From Porticoccaceae bacterium UBA1989 (lineage in GTDB: Bacteria; Pseudomonadota; Gammaproteobacteria; Pseudomonadales; Porticoccaceae): a stretch of 32,447 bases of DNA. The notes under the pieces were generated by a model. It had not been told where the DNA came from, searched no databases, and worked only from the letters and a program-made list of their open reading frames with translations. Location of the stretch: NCBI GenBank assembly GCA_002335945.1, contig DDDD01000125.1:371-32817 (forward strand). Reading direction: 5' to 3'. The number at the start of each line of letters is the position of its first letter. Position 1 is the first letter of the stretch. The position numbers were made by a program, and so were the translations under genes. Shown here piece by piece: positions 8,461 through 16,100 of this stretch.

Positions 8461-8877
8461 CTAATAGGTAGTCTCAAGGGCAAGCTTGAGTGAGATCATT
8501 AGGCGACGTAATGAGAATGGTTTTTCAATATAATCAATAGCTCCTAGCCCCATGGCTTCAACTGCCTCCGCGGTGCAGCCACGTTGTACACCAATAAAGA
8601 TAGTCGGTGGCAGGGAATTATAGATAACCAGTAATTTTTTAAAAAGTGTTATCCCGAGCATATCATCTAACTCAGTTTCGATAATTAGGCAGTTGGTTTT
8701 GTGGAGTTTGTTATCGGTAATTAGGCTGCTACCGGAGTTGTAAACTGTGGTTTCAAGATTAAGCTCGGATAGATATCCCATAACTGTGTCATGAGTAGTC
8801 ATATCACTTGCTACTAGATCAATATAAAGATTGGGCTCGTCTCGGCTGAGATTCGATACCTTCACTGTGTGCTCCAT
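8461..8877 (-). CDS. Receiver-only protein with degenerate phosphorylation site
   Basis: This 138-residue protein is a single CheY-like receiver domain, closest in style to FixJ receivers ('GAIDYIEKPFSLRRLM' against FixJ-type 'GAIEFLQKPF'). The key pocket is altered. The phospho-Asp position reads Glu67 in 'CLIIETELDD', the two acidic residues at the start are replaced (LVASD for IVDDD), and the conserved Thr/Ser is Gly96. Only the Lys119 of 'EKPF' is kept. No output domain is attached. It may be a phosphorylation-independent partner of the FixLJ-like pair 1.5 kb away. The ribosome site AGGA lies 7 bases before the ATG. The upstream region carries a perfect 10-base inverted repeat. Confidence 0.75.
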   Translation of the reverse strand: MEHTVKVSNLSRDEPNLYIDLVASDMTTHDTVMGYLSELNLETTVYNSGSSLITDNKLHKTNCLIIETELDDMLGITLFKKLLVIYNSLPPTIFIGVQRGCTAEAVEAMGLGAIDYIEKPFSLRRLMISLKLALETTY

Positions 8878-8927
8878 TTAGAGTCCTATTTCAATAAGCA
8901 AAATATTGGCATGATGCATAGATGACC

Positions 8928-8951
8928 AAAATAGGTAGTTTTACCTATTTT
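8928..8951. promoter_or_regulatory. Perfect 10-base inverted repeat, candidate operator
   Basis: AAAATAGGTA (8928-8937) and TACCTATTTT (8942-8951) are exact reverse complements around GTTT. The 16-base core TAGGTAGTTTTACCTA (8932-8947) has the length and half-site style of LuxR/FixJ-family operators, and resembles the S. meliloti fixK FixJ site as I remember it (TAAGTAATTTCCCTTA) at 11 of 16 positions. It lies 55 bases before the receiver gene start. A transcript hairpin is the alternative, as T residues follow on the plus strand, but no gene ends here. Confidence 0.5.
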
Positions 8952-9013
8952 TCCCTTTTTAATAGATAAATACAGTGAATGGAGATCCCAAAAAGGAGCC
9001 GCCAAGTGGCAGA

Positions 9014-9029
9014 TACGTAGTTTCCGAAA
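9014..9029 (+). promoter_or_regulatory. Candidate FixJ-type site upstream of PilZ-fnr
   Basis: TACGTAGTTTCCGAAA shares TA-GTAGTTT with the palindrome 80 bases upstream. It carries TACGTAG, close to the GTAMGTAG class of selected FixJ sites as I recall it. It lies about 130 bases before the PilZ start. This is pattern matching by eye only. Confidence 0.3.
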
Positions 9030-9159
9030 TAAATTACGCATCCCTCCTTATTGTTCGCCTAATTTGCTTTGCTATTCTTTACGACCCACGTTGCCGTCTA
9101 AAAAATAAAAATACCAGCGGGGATCCTAAGCAATGTTGTCAATGAAATCAGGAGTCAAC

Positions 9160-9474
9160 ATGGAACATAGAATCGGAAGTCGTTTGTCATCAAGTCTTAA
9201 TGCTGAGCTTTACGTGGCCGACAAAACAGTCGGCGTTTTTCCAGTGAGCAATATTGGTATCAGTGGTATTGGGTTGGAAAACTGTCATGGTGAGTTGCAT
9301 GCAGATATGTATCTTCAGGTTATTATAAAAGGCTCTGATTCAACGATGAAAGTCTATTCGGGACTAAATGCGCTGGTTATCTGGTGTCAGGACGACAGGG
9401 CTGGTCTTATGTGGGCAGGCCTAAATAATGACTTTAGCGCTGAACCAATATCAGTATCCCGTCAGGCTGCTTAG
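9160..9474 (+). CDS. PilZ-domain protein (predicted c-di-GMP binding)
   Basis: Reading from the ATG at 9160 gives 104 residues forming one PilZ domain. The RxxxR motif is Arg4-Arg8 in 'EHRIGSR', and the second motif is 'NIGISGIG' at 31-38, where the usual Ser of D/NxSxxG is Gly. Binding of c-di-GMP is therefore likely but not certain. The start at 9160 is preferred because AGGAG lies at 9150-9154, 5 bases before it. Upstream in-frame ATGs at 9142 and 9133 would add 6 or 9 residues. No output domain is present, so it probably acts by contacting another protein. The fnr gene follows after 67 bases in the same direction, and the two may be co-transcribed. Confidence 0.75.
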   Translation: MEHRIGSRLSSSLNAELYVADKTVGVFPVSNIGISGIGLENCHGELHADMYLQVIIKGSDSTMKVYSGLNALVIWCQDDRAGLMWAGLNNDFSAEPISVSRQAA

Positions 9475-9541
9475 CCTGATTTCTATTTGTGACACCTTTT
9501 TAATATTGATAGTTAAAAACACTTAATAAGGAGAGGTAATC

Positions 9542-10327
9542 ATGGAAGAACCAGAAGGTGTCGTCAAATTAAGTCGTATTCGGCCTGTCAGCTGTAGTGG
9601 TTGCCGCGCGCGAAAAACCTGCTTGATCAGTACCTTTAATGAAGATGAATATTCCGGTTTAGAAAATATTATACAGCATGAAAAGCCGATGCTTAAAGGG
9701 CAGCGCTTGTTTTTTCAGGGGGATCTATTTAAGTCATTGTATCTAATTCGGTCTGGCTGCTTTAAATCTTGTATTGTCGATGAGTCGGGTGAAAAACAGG
9801 TAACAGGATTCCATCTGTCGACAGATATTCTAGGGATAGATGGTGTTGATTCTGGTAGATATATGCGCGAAGTGGAAGCGCTAGAAACCTCTAGTGTTTG
9901 CAGTTTGCCTTTCGATTGTTTTAAGCAGGCGTCTTTACAAGGTAATGAAGAGCTTTACCGACGACTGGTCTGTGCCGTCAGTTGCATGATGTACCGGGAG
10001 AGTCATTTGATGATGGTACTGGGAAAGATGAAGGCAGAACAGCGCCTCGTCAGTTTTCTGTTGGATGTCTCCCAGCGCATGAGTGATCGGGGAGAATCGG
10101 CCCTCGAGTTCAGGTTAAGCATGGCACGTTATGATATTGCTAATTATCTGGGCCTAGCCGTGGAGACTGTCAGTCGGCTATTTAAGCGTTTGGAGGAACA
10201 AAATCTTGTCGTTGCCAACCGCCATTGGGTCCGCATCACTGACATGGGCGGCTTACATCTAGTCATGTCTGGCGGCGCGATGGAGCGCCAAGGCAATAAA
10301 GAGATAATGTATAGAGCGGCCGGTTAA
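9542..10327 (+). CDS. fnr: FNR/Anr-type oxygen-responsive transcription factor
   Basis: This 261-residue Crp/Fnr-family regulator has the complete cysteine set for an oxygen-labile 4Fe-4S cluster: Cys18, Cys21, Cys27 (C-x2-C-x5-C) and Cys120, matching E. coli FNR Cys20, 23, 29 and 122. A cyclic-nucleotide-like beta-roll spans about 45-130, a dimer helix follows, and the winged helix-turn-helix lies at about 193-235. Its recognition helix reads 'VETVSRL', with Glu208, Ser211 and Arg212 as in FNR, so TTGAT-N4-ATCAA should be its site. Five such sites occur in this window, in front of glycogen, glycolysis and chaperone genes. The ribosome site AAGGAGAGG is strong. The gene ends 5 bases from the convergent FixJ-like gene. 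Confidence 0.93.
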   Translation: MEEPEGVVKLSRIRPVSCSGCRARKTCLISTFNEDEYSGLENIIQHEKPMLKGQRLFFQGDLFKSLYLIRSGCFKSCIVDESGEKQVTGFHLSTDILGIDGVDSGRYMREVEALETSSVCSLPFDCFKQASLQGNEELYRRLVCAVSCMMYRESHLMMVLGKMKAEQRLVSFLLDVSQRMSDRGESALEFRLSMARYDIANYLGLAVETVSRLFKRLEEQNLVVANRHWVRITDMGGLHLVMSGGAMERQGNKEIMYRAAG

Positions 10328-10332
10328 CCACA

Positions 10333-10944
10333 TTACTGGGCCTCTGACTCCATAACTATATGCACTAATTGGGCAACAGTTTTTACCCGCATTTTCTCCA
10401 TTGCCCGTGCACGATGTATCTCAACCGTGCGCGGGCTGATATTTAATTTATTAGCAATAATCTTGGTCATATCGCCGTCGGCGATATGGCGCATAATTTG
10501 ATGTTCACGTTTAGTTAAACTGTCGATGCGGTCTTGTATCGAGCGCAGGTGCTCACGTTCATTGGTGGCCAAGTTGTTAATATATAGGGCTCGGTGGACA
10601 CAGTCGATAAATTCTTGATCACGAAAAGGCTTTTGTAAAAATTCAATCGCGCCATTCTTCATGGCTTGGACAGCCATGGGGACATCGCCATGGCCGGTGA
10701 CGAAGACGACAGGTAGAGTAGGGTTTTTACGTTTAATGTCGAGCTGCAATTGCAGCCCACTCATATTTGGCATGCGTACATCAAGAATGACACAGCCAAT
10801 AAGCAGGGGAATATTATTGTCCAGAAAGTCCTGCCCCGAATGGTGAGTTTTTGTTGTTAAACCGGTTGATTGCAAAAGCATCGACATGGCATCTAGCACA
10901 TCAGGGTCGTCGTCAACGATATAAATAGTTTGATTGTTATTCAC
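10333..10944 (-). CDS. FixJ-like response regulator (receiver plus LuxR-type HTH)
   Basis: Starting at GTG 10944 the protein has 203 residues, the usual FixJ length. The receiver spans about 5-120 with the acidic pocket 'IVDDDPDV', phospho-Asp in 'GCVILDVRMPNMSG', Thr in 'VFVTGHGD' and Lys in 'QKPF'. A LuxR-type HTH follows ('LTKREHQIMRHIADG...ISPRTVEIHRARAMEKM'). The frame is open further upstream to 11199, but that part overlaps the kinase gene and has no family match. GTG at 10944 with GGGGA about 9 bases upstream gives the right N-terminus. It begins one base after the kinase stop, so the two are one operon. Targets are probably the inverted-repeat sites near 8932 and 9014, but this is inferred. 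Confidence 0.9.
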   Translation of the reverse strand: MNNNQTIYIVDDDPDVLDAMSMLLQSTGLTTKTHHSGQDFLDNNIPLLIGCVILDVRMPNMSGLQLQLDIKRKNPTLPVVFVTGHGDVPMAVQAMKNGAIEFLQKPFRDQEFIDCVHRALYINNLATNEREHLRSIQDRIDSLTKREHQIMRHIADGDMTKIIANKLNISPRTVEIHRARAMEKMRVKTVAQLVHIVMESEAQ

Positions 10945-10945
10945 C

Positions 10946-12484
10946 TTAATGATCCCCCAAAATAGGCATAACTGGTAAGGTAAAGGAGAATTCGGCGCCG
11001 TCACTATAGTTTTTGTTGGCGCATAGTTTCCCCCCGTGGTTATGAACAATTGAATGGCTAATCGCCAGGCCCATTCCCATACCATGGGTTTTGGTGGAAT
11101 AAAATGGTTGGAACAATTGCTCATTGGGCTGATCGATATCAAGGCCGACACCGGTATCTCTGACAATAATGCTGATAAAGTCTTGGCAGGTTTGCTCACT
11201 AATAATACTGATAATTTTTTCCTGCGGTTTTAGATCTACCATTGCGTCGCCGGCGTTACGAATTAGATTGAGAATAACTTGTTGAATCTGTCCCGATACA
11301 ATTTCTATCATCGGCAGTGTTTCAGAGCACTGGCACTTGAATGTAATAGTTCGGCACTCGATATCAACCTGGGCCAGTTCAATGGTGGAATGTATTAGGT
11401 CGTTAATATTGGTGAGCTGATGATGGGGGTCCTGTTTGCCTACAAGGGCTCTGATATTACGAATAATATCCCCGGCGCGCTGGGCCTGTTTGTCGATCCT
11501 GAGAAGGGTGGACAGTAGCGACTTTATATCCGATTTGCCATTGTCGACTAAGTTCCGACAGGCCTGGGCATACATGGAAATAGCCGTAAGGGGTTGGTTG
11601 AGTTCATGGGCAATGCCGGTCGACATCTCGCTAGCGATGTGCAGGCGATCCATATGGGCTAGCCGATCACGGGCCTGCTGGACCTCTTCTTTACTTTGCT
11701 TGAGGCGGGCTTCACTAAGTTTACGTTCACTGATATCACGCATAATGCCGGTAAAACTGCGGATCCCTGCTATGCTGATTTCGGCAACAGTGAGTTCTAT
11801 AGGCAGCTGGTGGCCATCTTTATGTTTCGCGCCTAGCTCTCGGTTTATGCCAATTAGCTTGTTGCTGTCGGGCATCATATAATTCCAAAGGGTCGCTCTA
11901 TAGTGCTCTAAGGGTTTTTCAGTGTCAGGAATCAAAAAGGTAATATTTTGGCCTAGCAGCTCCTCTTCTGGATACCCGAAGATTTTTTCAGTGGTTTTAT
12001 TCACATGGGTGATGGTGCCCTGTGCATTGATGCTGATAATGGCTTCGATGGCATTGTCTAAGACCGCTTGATTGCGGGCGGCTGACTGCAAAAGCGCATT
12101 TTTTTCTTGTAGGGCATTATCGCGAACTTTAATGCCAGTAGAAATTGAACCGACAATGGCGCCACTCGGGCTATGGCGCTGTTCAATATGCCAGGCTAAA
12201 GGATGTTGGCGGCCATTCTTCGCGAGTACAGGATATGTATGACATTGCGGCTCCTCGTTATAGTCTGCGGAGACAGCGTCATACATTCGTTTGGTTTTCA
12301 ATTGCCACCTTTGAGGGAGGCACATAGAGACCCAATTGGCACCTAAAATTTCAGATAACTCATAACCTAAAAGCTGGCAGGCCTCAATACTAAGATGTTC
12401 GATATTACCAGCGGCGTCAAGGACAAGTGCTATGGGTCTTGGCAGTTCAAGGTAGTCCATAATAATATCTTTTGTTTTCTGCAT
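10946..12484 (-). CDS. FixL-like PAS-PAS sensor histidine kinase
   Basis: This 512-residue kinase has no membrane helix. PAS1 covers about 10-120, PAS2 about 136-255, the dimer/phosphoacceptor region has His293 in 'GIAHELNQPLTAI', and the ATPase domain shows 'LNLIRNAGDAM', 'DTGVGLD' and 'GMGMGLAIS'. PAS2 resembles the FixL heme domain: 'GQNITFLIP', then His194, then 'LIGINR' with Arg215, then 'KDGHQLPIELTV' and 'FTGIMRDISERK'. In Bradyrhizobium FixL the heme His and the O2-binding Arg are 20 residues apart (200 and 220). Here the spacing is 21, and the HD-x-Y pattern reads HYRA, so heme binding is plausible but unproven. It acts with the FixJ-like regulator encoded one base downstream. An alternative start is the ATG at 12460. 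Confidence 0.88.
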   Translation of the reverse strand: MQKTKDIIMDYLELPRPIALVLDAAGNIEHLSIEACQLLGYELSEILGANWVSMCLPQRWQLKTKRMYDAVSADYNEEPQCHTYPVLAKNGRQHPLAWHIEQRHSPSGAIVGSISTGIKVRDNALQEKNALLQSAARNQAVLDNAIEAIISINAQGTITHVNKTTEKIFGYPEEELLGQNITFLIPDTEKPLEHYRATLWNYMMPDSNKLIGINRELGAKHKDGHQLPIELTVAEISIAGIRSFTGIMRDISERKLSEARLKQSKEEVQQARDRLAHMDRLHIASEMSTGIAHELNQPLTAISMYAQACRNLVDNGKSDIKSLLSTLLRIDKQAQRAGDIIRNIRALVGKQDPHHQLTNINDLIHSTIELAQVDIECRTITFKCQCSETLPMIEIVSGQIQQVILNLIRNAGDAMVDLKPQEKIISIISEQTCQDFISIIVRDTGVGLDIDQPNEQLFQPFYSTKTHGMGMGLAISHSIVHNHGGKLCANKNYSDGAEFSFTLPVMPILGDH

Positions 12485-12839
12485 ACAACGACACCTACAT
12501 CAATCACGCTCCTAGACTAGGGTCCAGAAGGGTAAATAATTACGGCACAGAAGAGCAGGTTACTGTGTGACTATTTTCCAACCATTGCTGTACGGATAAA
12601 TAAGTTGAGCTGTCTAAATATATAGATTAGATTGAGAATTATGTCTAATTCAGAAAAAATTAAATACGTATTTCCTAATTGAGATCAATTACTACATTTT
12701 CGGGTATAGGGGGATATTGGATTCTCTGGGATATTCATCAACGTAAAAATTGATACTTGATCTCAGTCAATTTTGTTTTCTTCAGTTCTTCTAAATTAAT
12801 TGGTCCTGTGCGTTAAGCATTGACTTGTTTGGACCCATT
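12485..12839. other. Divergent intergenic region between FixL-like kinase and long phosphorylase
   Basis: This 355-base AT-rich stretch carries promoters in both directions. It holds an FNR-type site at 12757-12770 for the phosphorylase. At 12665-12680 it also has TACGTATTTCCTAATT, reminiscent of the candidate FixJ sites but one base short in spacing. I see no small gene in it. Confidence 0.5.
12757..12770 (+). promoter_or_regulatory. FNR-type box upstream of long phosphorylase
   Basis: TTGATCTCAGTCAA fits TTGAY-N4-RTCAA. TAAATT at 12792-12797 lies 31 bases from the box centre to the hexamer centre, close to the 32 expected for a class II promoter. The box is about 76 bases before the ATG at 12840. 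A further TTGAT at 12750-12754 makes the area rich in half-sites. Confidence 0.65.
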
Positions 12840-15401
12840 ATGCCTATCACTGAATTCAACCTAGAGGTCAAACCAAAGATTCCTGAGGCGATAGAGGGAT
12901 TGAAGGAATTATCTGAAAATCTTTTGTACAGCTGGCACGGTTCAATACGTGAGTTGTTTATTACATTGGATCCCGCGCTGTGGGTTAGCTGTCAACATAA
13001 CCCTAAGTTATTCTTGCGCAGGGTGGATGAAGAGCTATTAATTAGCGCCTCCAAAGATCCAGAGTATCTGCAGAGGTATCAGGATATTTTGCATTGGTCA
13101 CGGGATTACTGCGCATCAGATCCAGAAGATACATCACCAGGCTGTTCACTGCCAGACCAGACACTAATTGCCTACTTTTGCGCCGAGTTCGGTTTTCATG
13201 AGAGTTTTCCTATTTATTCAGGCGGACTGGGCATACTCGCTGGGGACCACTGTAAGGCGGCCAGCGATATGGGTATCCCTTTTGTTGCTGTGGGCCTGCT
13301 TTACCATGAAGGGTACTTCACCCAGACAATTGATGCTCAGGGTCATCAAATATGCCATTACAGCAGCCAGTCCTTTGTTGATTCGCCGATTAGCGAGCTG
13401 AGAGATGATGCAGGCAATGAGATAAGCATTAGCGTGCCGATTGGCAATGATGAGGTGGTGGTTAAATTATGGAAGGTCTCTGTGGGGCGTATTCAACTAA
13501 TTTTGTTGGACTCCGACGTCTCCTGCAACAGCCTAGATAATCGGAGCATTACACGCCAACTGTATGGTGGTGATCACAGCATGCGGTTGCAGCAGGAGCT
13601 GATTCTCGGTGTGGGTGGCGTTAGAGCGTTGGCGGTGCTGGGTATTAAACCAACGGTGTGGCATATCAATGAAGGTCACGCAGCCTTTTCTATTTTTCAA
13701 CGTATTCTTGAACTGATGACGCAGCAGACTCTTGGTTTTGATGCTGCCCTTGAGCAAATAGCGGCAGCCACTGTGTTTACCATTCATACTCCAATTGCTG
13801 CTGGCCATGATCGGTTCGACCGCCAGCTTATCGAACACTTTGCAGGCCGCTATATCGGTGATTTAGGGCTCGATATTGATCAGTTTATGGCACTTGGCGA
13901 GGCCGCAGATGATCAATTTAATATGACTGCCCTAGCGTTGCGTGGGTCGCGGTTTCACAATGCTGTAAGTCGTATACATGGTGGTGTTGCGGCCCGCATG
14001 GAACAATATCTATGGCCCCAGATCCCCGCGGATGAAAACCCCATTACCTACATAACGAATGGTATCCATGTAGAGAGTTTCTTGCATAAGCGCTGGAGGA
14101 GGCTGTTTGATAGCCATTTTTCGGATTGCCGTCACCATCTGGATCAGTCAGGTGATTGGAATTATGTTGATCATATTGATGACGAGACCTGGTGGACCAC
14201 CCACTGTGAGATCAAGAAGTCCTTATTACTTGAGATTGAACAGCGATTGCGCACTCAGCATCAGCGCAATGGCTTAAGTGAGGCTCTTATAGAGCGCTGC
14301 AGTCATTATGTTGCCGAGACCCATAGCGACATATTATTGATAGGCTTTGCGCGACGCTTTGCCACGTATAAACGCGCAGGGCTGCTGTTTTTAGAAGTCG
14401 AGCGGTTAGCTGCACTGGTTAGTAATCCGGACCGCCCAGTGGTGTTTGTCTTTGCCGGTAAAGCCCATCCTAGTGATGATGCGGGCAAACAGCTGATTAA
14501 ATTACTTTACGAACGGTCTTTACAGCCCGAGTTTATAGGCAGAATTATTTTGCTTGAAGGCTACGATATTGCACAGGCCAGAATGTTGGTGGCCGGCTGT
14601 GACATCTGGTTAAACACCCCAGAGTATCCATTGGAGGCCTGTGGCACCTCTGGGCAAAAGGCTGCGGTAAATGGTGTGGTTAATCTCAGTATTCGTGACG
14701 GTTGGTGGGACGAGGGTTACAACGGGAAAAATGGCTGGGCACTTTCACCCCATGACCCAGATTGTGACCCGGGTTATAGGGATCGACAGGAAGCGATTGA
14801 TTTTCTTAATATTCTGGAGAGCCAGGTTATCCCGGCTTGGTGGGAGCGAGAAAACAATGTCTACCCGGCACGATGGGTAGCAATGTCTAAGGCGTCTATG
14901 TCGTCAACGATGGCCAAATTTAGTGCTCAACGTATGGTCCGAGACTATGTGGAAACGCCCTATCTGTCTGCAGCGCAGCAGGGGGCTAGAATAGAAAAAC
15001 CGGGTGTGGCTACTGCGTTGGCGGATTGGAAAAGACGCGTAGCTGCACTATGGCCTGGGGTGAAGGCGCAACGTATTGATAGTCGAACCAGTGAAGTAGA
15101 GATCCGAGAATCTATTACTCTCAGTCTTAGAGTCAATCTCAATGGCTTGGACAGTAGCGATATAGTGGTGGAATGCATCCTAGGCAAATTTTTCCAGGGG
15201 CAGTTTGTCTCTGAGAGTTGCATCAAGTTGGGCTTTCAAATTCCAGAACATGATGATGACCATGAAGAGGGCGGCGATGATCTTTTCTCGGTCGACTGGA
15301 AACCCTCTGAATGCGGTTTAAAACAGTACCGTCTGCGTGTTTATCCCTATCATGAGTTACTCAGTCATCCCTTGGAAACAGGGTGCATGCTCTGGGTATA
15401 A
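12840..15401 (+). CDS. glgP: Alpha-glucan (glycogen) phosphorylase, long form with N-terminal extension
   Basis: This is an 853-residue GT35 enzyme releasing glucose-1-phosphate from glycogen. An N-terminal domain of the DUF3417 type (about 1-110) precedes the catalytic part. That part shows 'YSGGLGILAGDHCKAASD', 'WHINEGHAAFS', 'TIHTPIAAGHDRF', 'AGKAHPSDDAGKQ' and the PLP Lys607 in 'EACGTSGQKAAVNG'. The start ATG at 12840 gives the usual 'MPITEFNLEVKP' N-terminus; a TTG at 12825 in the same frame would add 5 residues. No strong ribosome site is seen for either. It is the second phosphorylase in the window, with a longer architecture and a separate FNR-type promoter. It converges on the lipoprotein gene at 15465. 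Confidence 0.9.
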   Translation: MPITEFNLEVKPKIPEAIEGLKELSENLLYSWHGSIRELFITLDPALWVSCQHNPKLFLRRVDEELLISASKDPEYLQRYQDILHWSRDYCASDPEDTSPGCSLPDQTLIAYFCAEFGFHESFPIYSGGLGILAGDHCKAASDMGIPFVAVGLLYHEGYFTQTIDAQGHQICHYSSQSFVDSPISELRDDAGNEISISVPIGNDEVVVKLWKVSVGRIQLILLDSDVSCNSLDNRSITRQLYGGDHSMRLQQELILGVGGVRALAVLGIKPTVWHINEGHAAFSIFQRILELMTQQTLGFDAALEQIAAATVFTIHTPIAAGHDRFDRQLIEHFAGRYIGDLGLDIDQFMALGEAADDQFNMTALALRGSRFHNAVSRIHGGVAARMEQYLWPQIPADENPITYITNGIHVESFLHKRWRRLFDSHFSDCRHHLDQSGDWNYVDHIDDETWWTTHCEIKKSLLLEIEQRLRTQHQRNGLSEALIERCSHYVAETHSDILLIGFARRFATYKRAGLLFLEVERLAALVSNPDRPVVFVFAGKAHPSDDAGKQLIKLLYERSLQPEFIGRIILLEGYDIAQARMLVAGCDIWLNTPEYPLEACGTSGQKAAVNGVVNLSIRDGWWDEGYNGKNGWALSPHDPDCDPGYRDRQEAIDFLNILESQVIPAWWERENNVYPARWVAMSKASMSSTMAKFSAQRMVRDYVETPYLSAAQQGARIEKPGVATALADWKRRVAALWPGVKAQRIDSRTSEVEIRESITLSLRVNLNGLDSSDIVVECILGKFFQGQFVSESCIKLGFQIPEHDDDHEEGGDDLFSVDWKPSECGLKQYRLRVYPYHELLSHPLETGCMLWV

Positions 15402-15464
15402 GACCCATAGGTTTCCTTGCCTGCTAATGTTGGTATTTCTCATGCTTACTTACCTAGCCGACAC

Positions 15465-16067
15465 CTATTGCTTCTCAATGGTAACCACTTTGGTGACTGC
15501 ATTTTCACCGGGAAAGTTATTAAACATTGCAGTGATCATATAGGGCATCACCGTGGCTATTTCTTTTGCCTTACCAATACTCTGTACTCGCCCTTCAAAT
15601 AATACTTCTGCGTCTGGTCCAATACGTGAAATATTCATCTTTAATTGCCGATTGTAAACGGTATAGTTGTACTGTTCTGGCGGCCAGGTATCATAAAAAC
15701 CATAGTAAAAGGGATGATAATAACGCCCATAATTGAAATGATAACGCACATAATTATTGGAGCTGCTGCGAATCTGGGTCTGCCCCTCACTGATCGAATA
15801 ATCGATATTCGCTACTAACTCAGAGGGTTCGTCTCTGTCCACTACTTGGTATCCCAGCTGATTGAGTCGTTCGCCAATAAGGCTTTTGTAATGACTGAAT
15901 TCAAGGCTTCTCTGCTTAACCGTATCCATGGGTGCAATGCGTATGGTGCCACTTCTGGGGAGCTTTCCTTCATGAAAGCTGACGACATCATTGCGCAAGC
16001 TCGATTTACAGCTGCTTAGCAAAATAACCAATAAGCTTAGAATAATAGGCATTGGTGATTGTTTCAT
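15465..16067 (-). CDS. DUF4136-like lipoprotein
   Basis: From the ATG at 16067 the protein has 200 residues, with a lipoprotein signal ending in lipobox L-S-S-C (Cys20). The mature part has a conserved strand pattern ('GTIRIAPMD', 'YKSLIGERLNQLGYQVVD', 'VANIDYSI', 'VLFEGRVQSIG') typical of DUF4136-type envelope lipoproteins, and a Tyr-rich segment near 105-130. Its function is not known. The frame is open to 16100, but the ATG at 16067 has GAGGA 7 bases upstream and places the signal peptide at the N-terminus. It lies 33 bases after the GAPDH gene on the same strand, so it is probably co-transcribed and would share its FNR-type promoter. Confidence 0.75.
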   Translation of the reverse strand: MKQSPMPIILSLLVILLSSCKSSLRNDVVSFHEGKLPRSGTIRIAPMDTVKQRSLEFSHYKSLIGERLNQLGYQVVDRDEPSELVANIDYSISEGQTQIRSSSNNYVRYHFNYGRYYHPFYYGFYDTWPPEQYNYTVYNRQLKMNISRIGPDAEVLFEGRVQSIGKAKEIATVMPYMITAMFNNFPGENAVTKVVTIEKQ

Positions 16068-16100
16068 AATGCAGTCCTCAGGGGTTAGGTTAAAGGCCAA

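Larger units (their letters stand above)
8878..9159. other. Divergent intergenic region between receiver gene and PilZ-fnr
   Basis: This 282-base stretch separates two divergent transcription units. It holds a perfect inverted repeat (8928-8951), a second related site (9014-9029) and AT-rich sequence between them. I see no FNR box and no convincing small gene in it. Confidence 0.5.

Noticed and set aside
10945..11199. N-terminal extension of the FixJ-like protein (ATG at 11199)
   Set aside because: It lies inside the kinase gene and has no receiver-like sequence; GTG at 10944 gives the normal FixJ start.
10946..12484. Calling the kinase a proven heme oxygen sensor
   Set aside because: His194 to Arg215 spacing is one residue longer than in FixL and the HD-x-Y motif is changed; only 'FixL-like' is supported.
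12677..12690. AATTGAGATCAATT as another FNR box
   Set aside because: The half-sites are only 2 bases apart between TTGA and TCAA; FNR needs 6 (TTGAT-N4-ATCAA).
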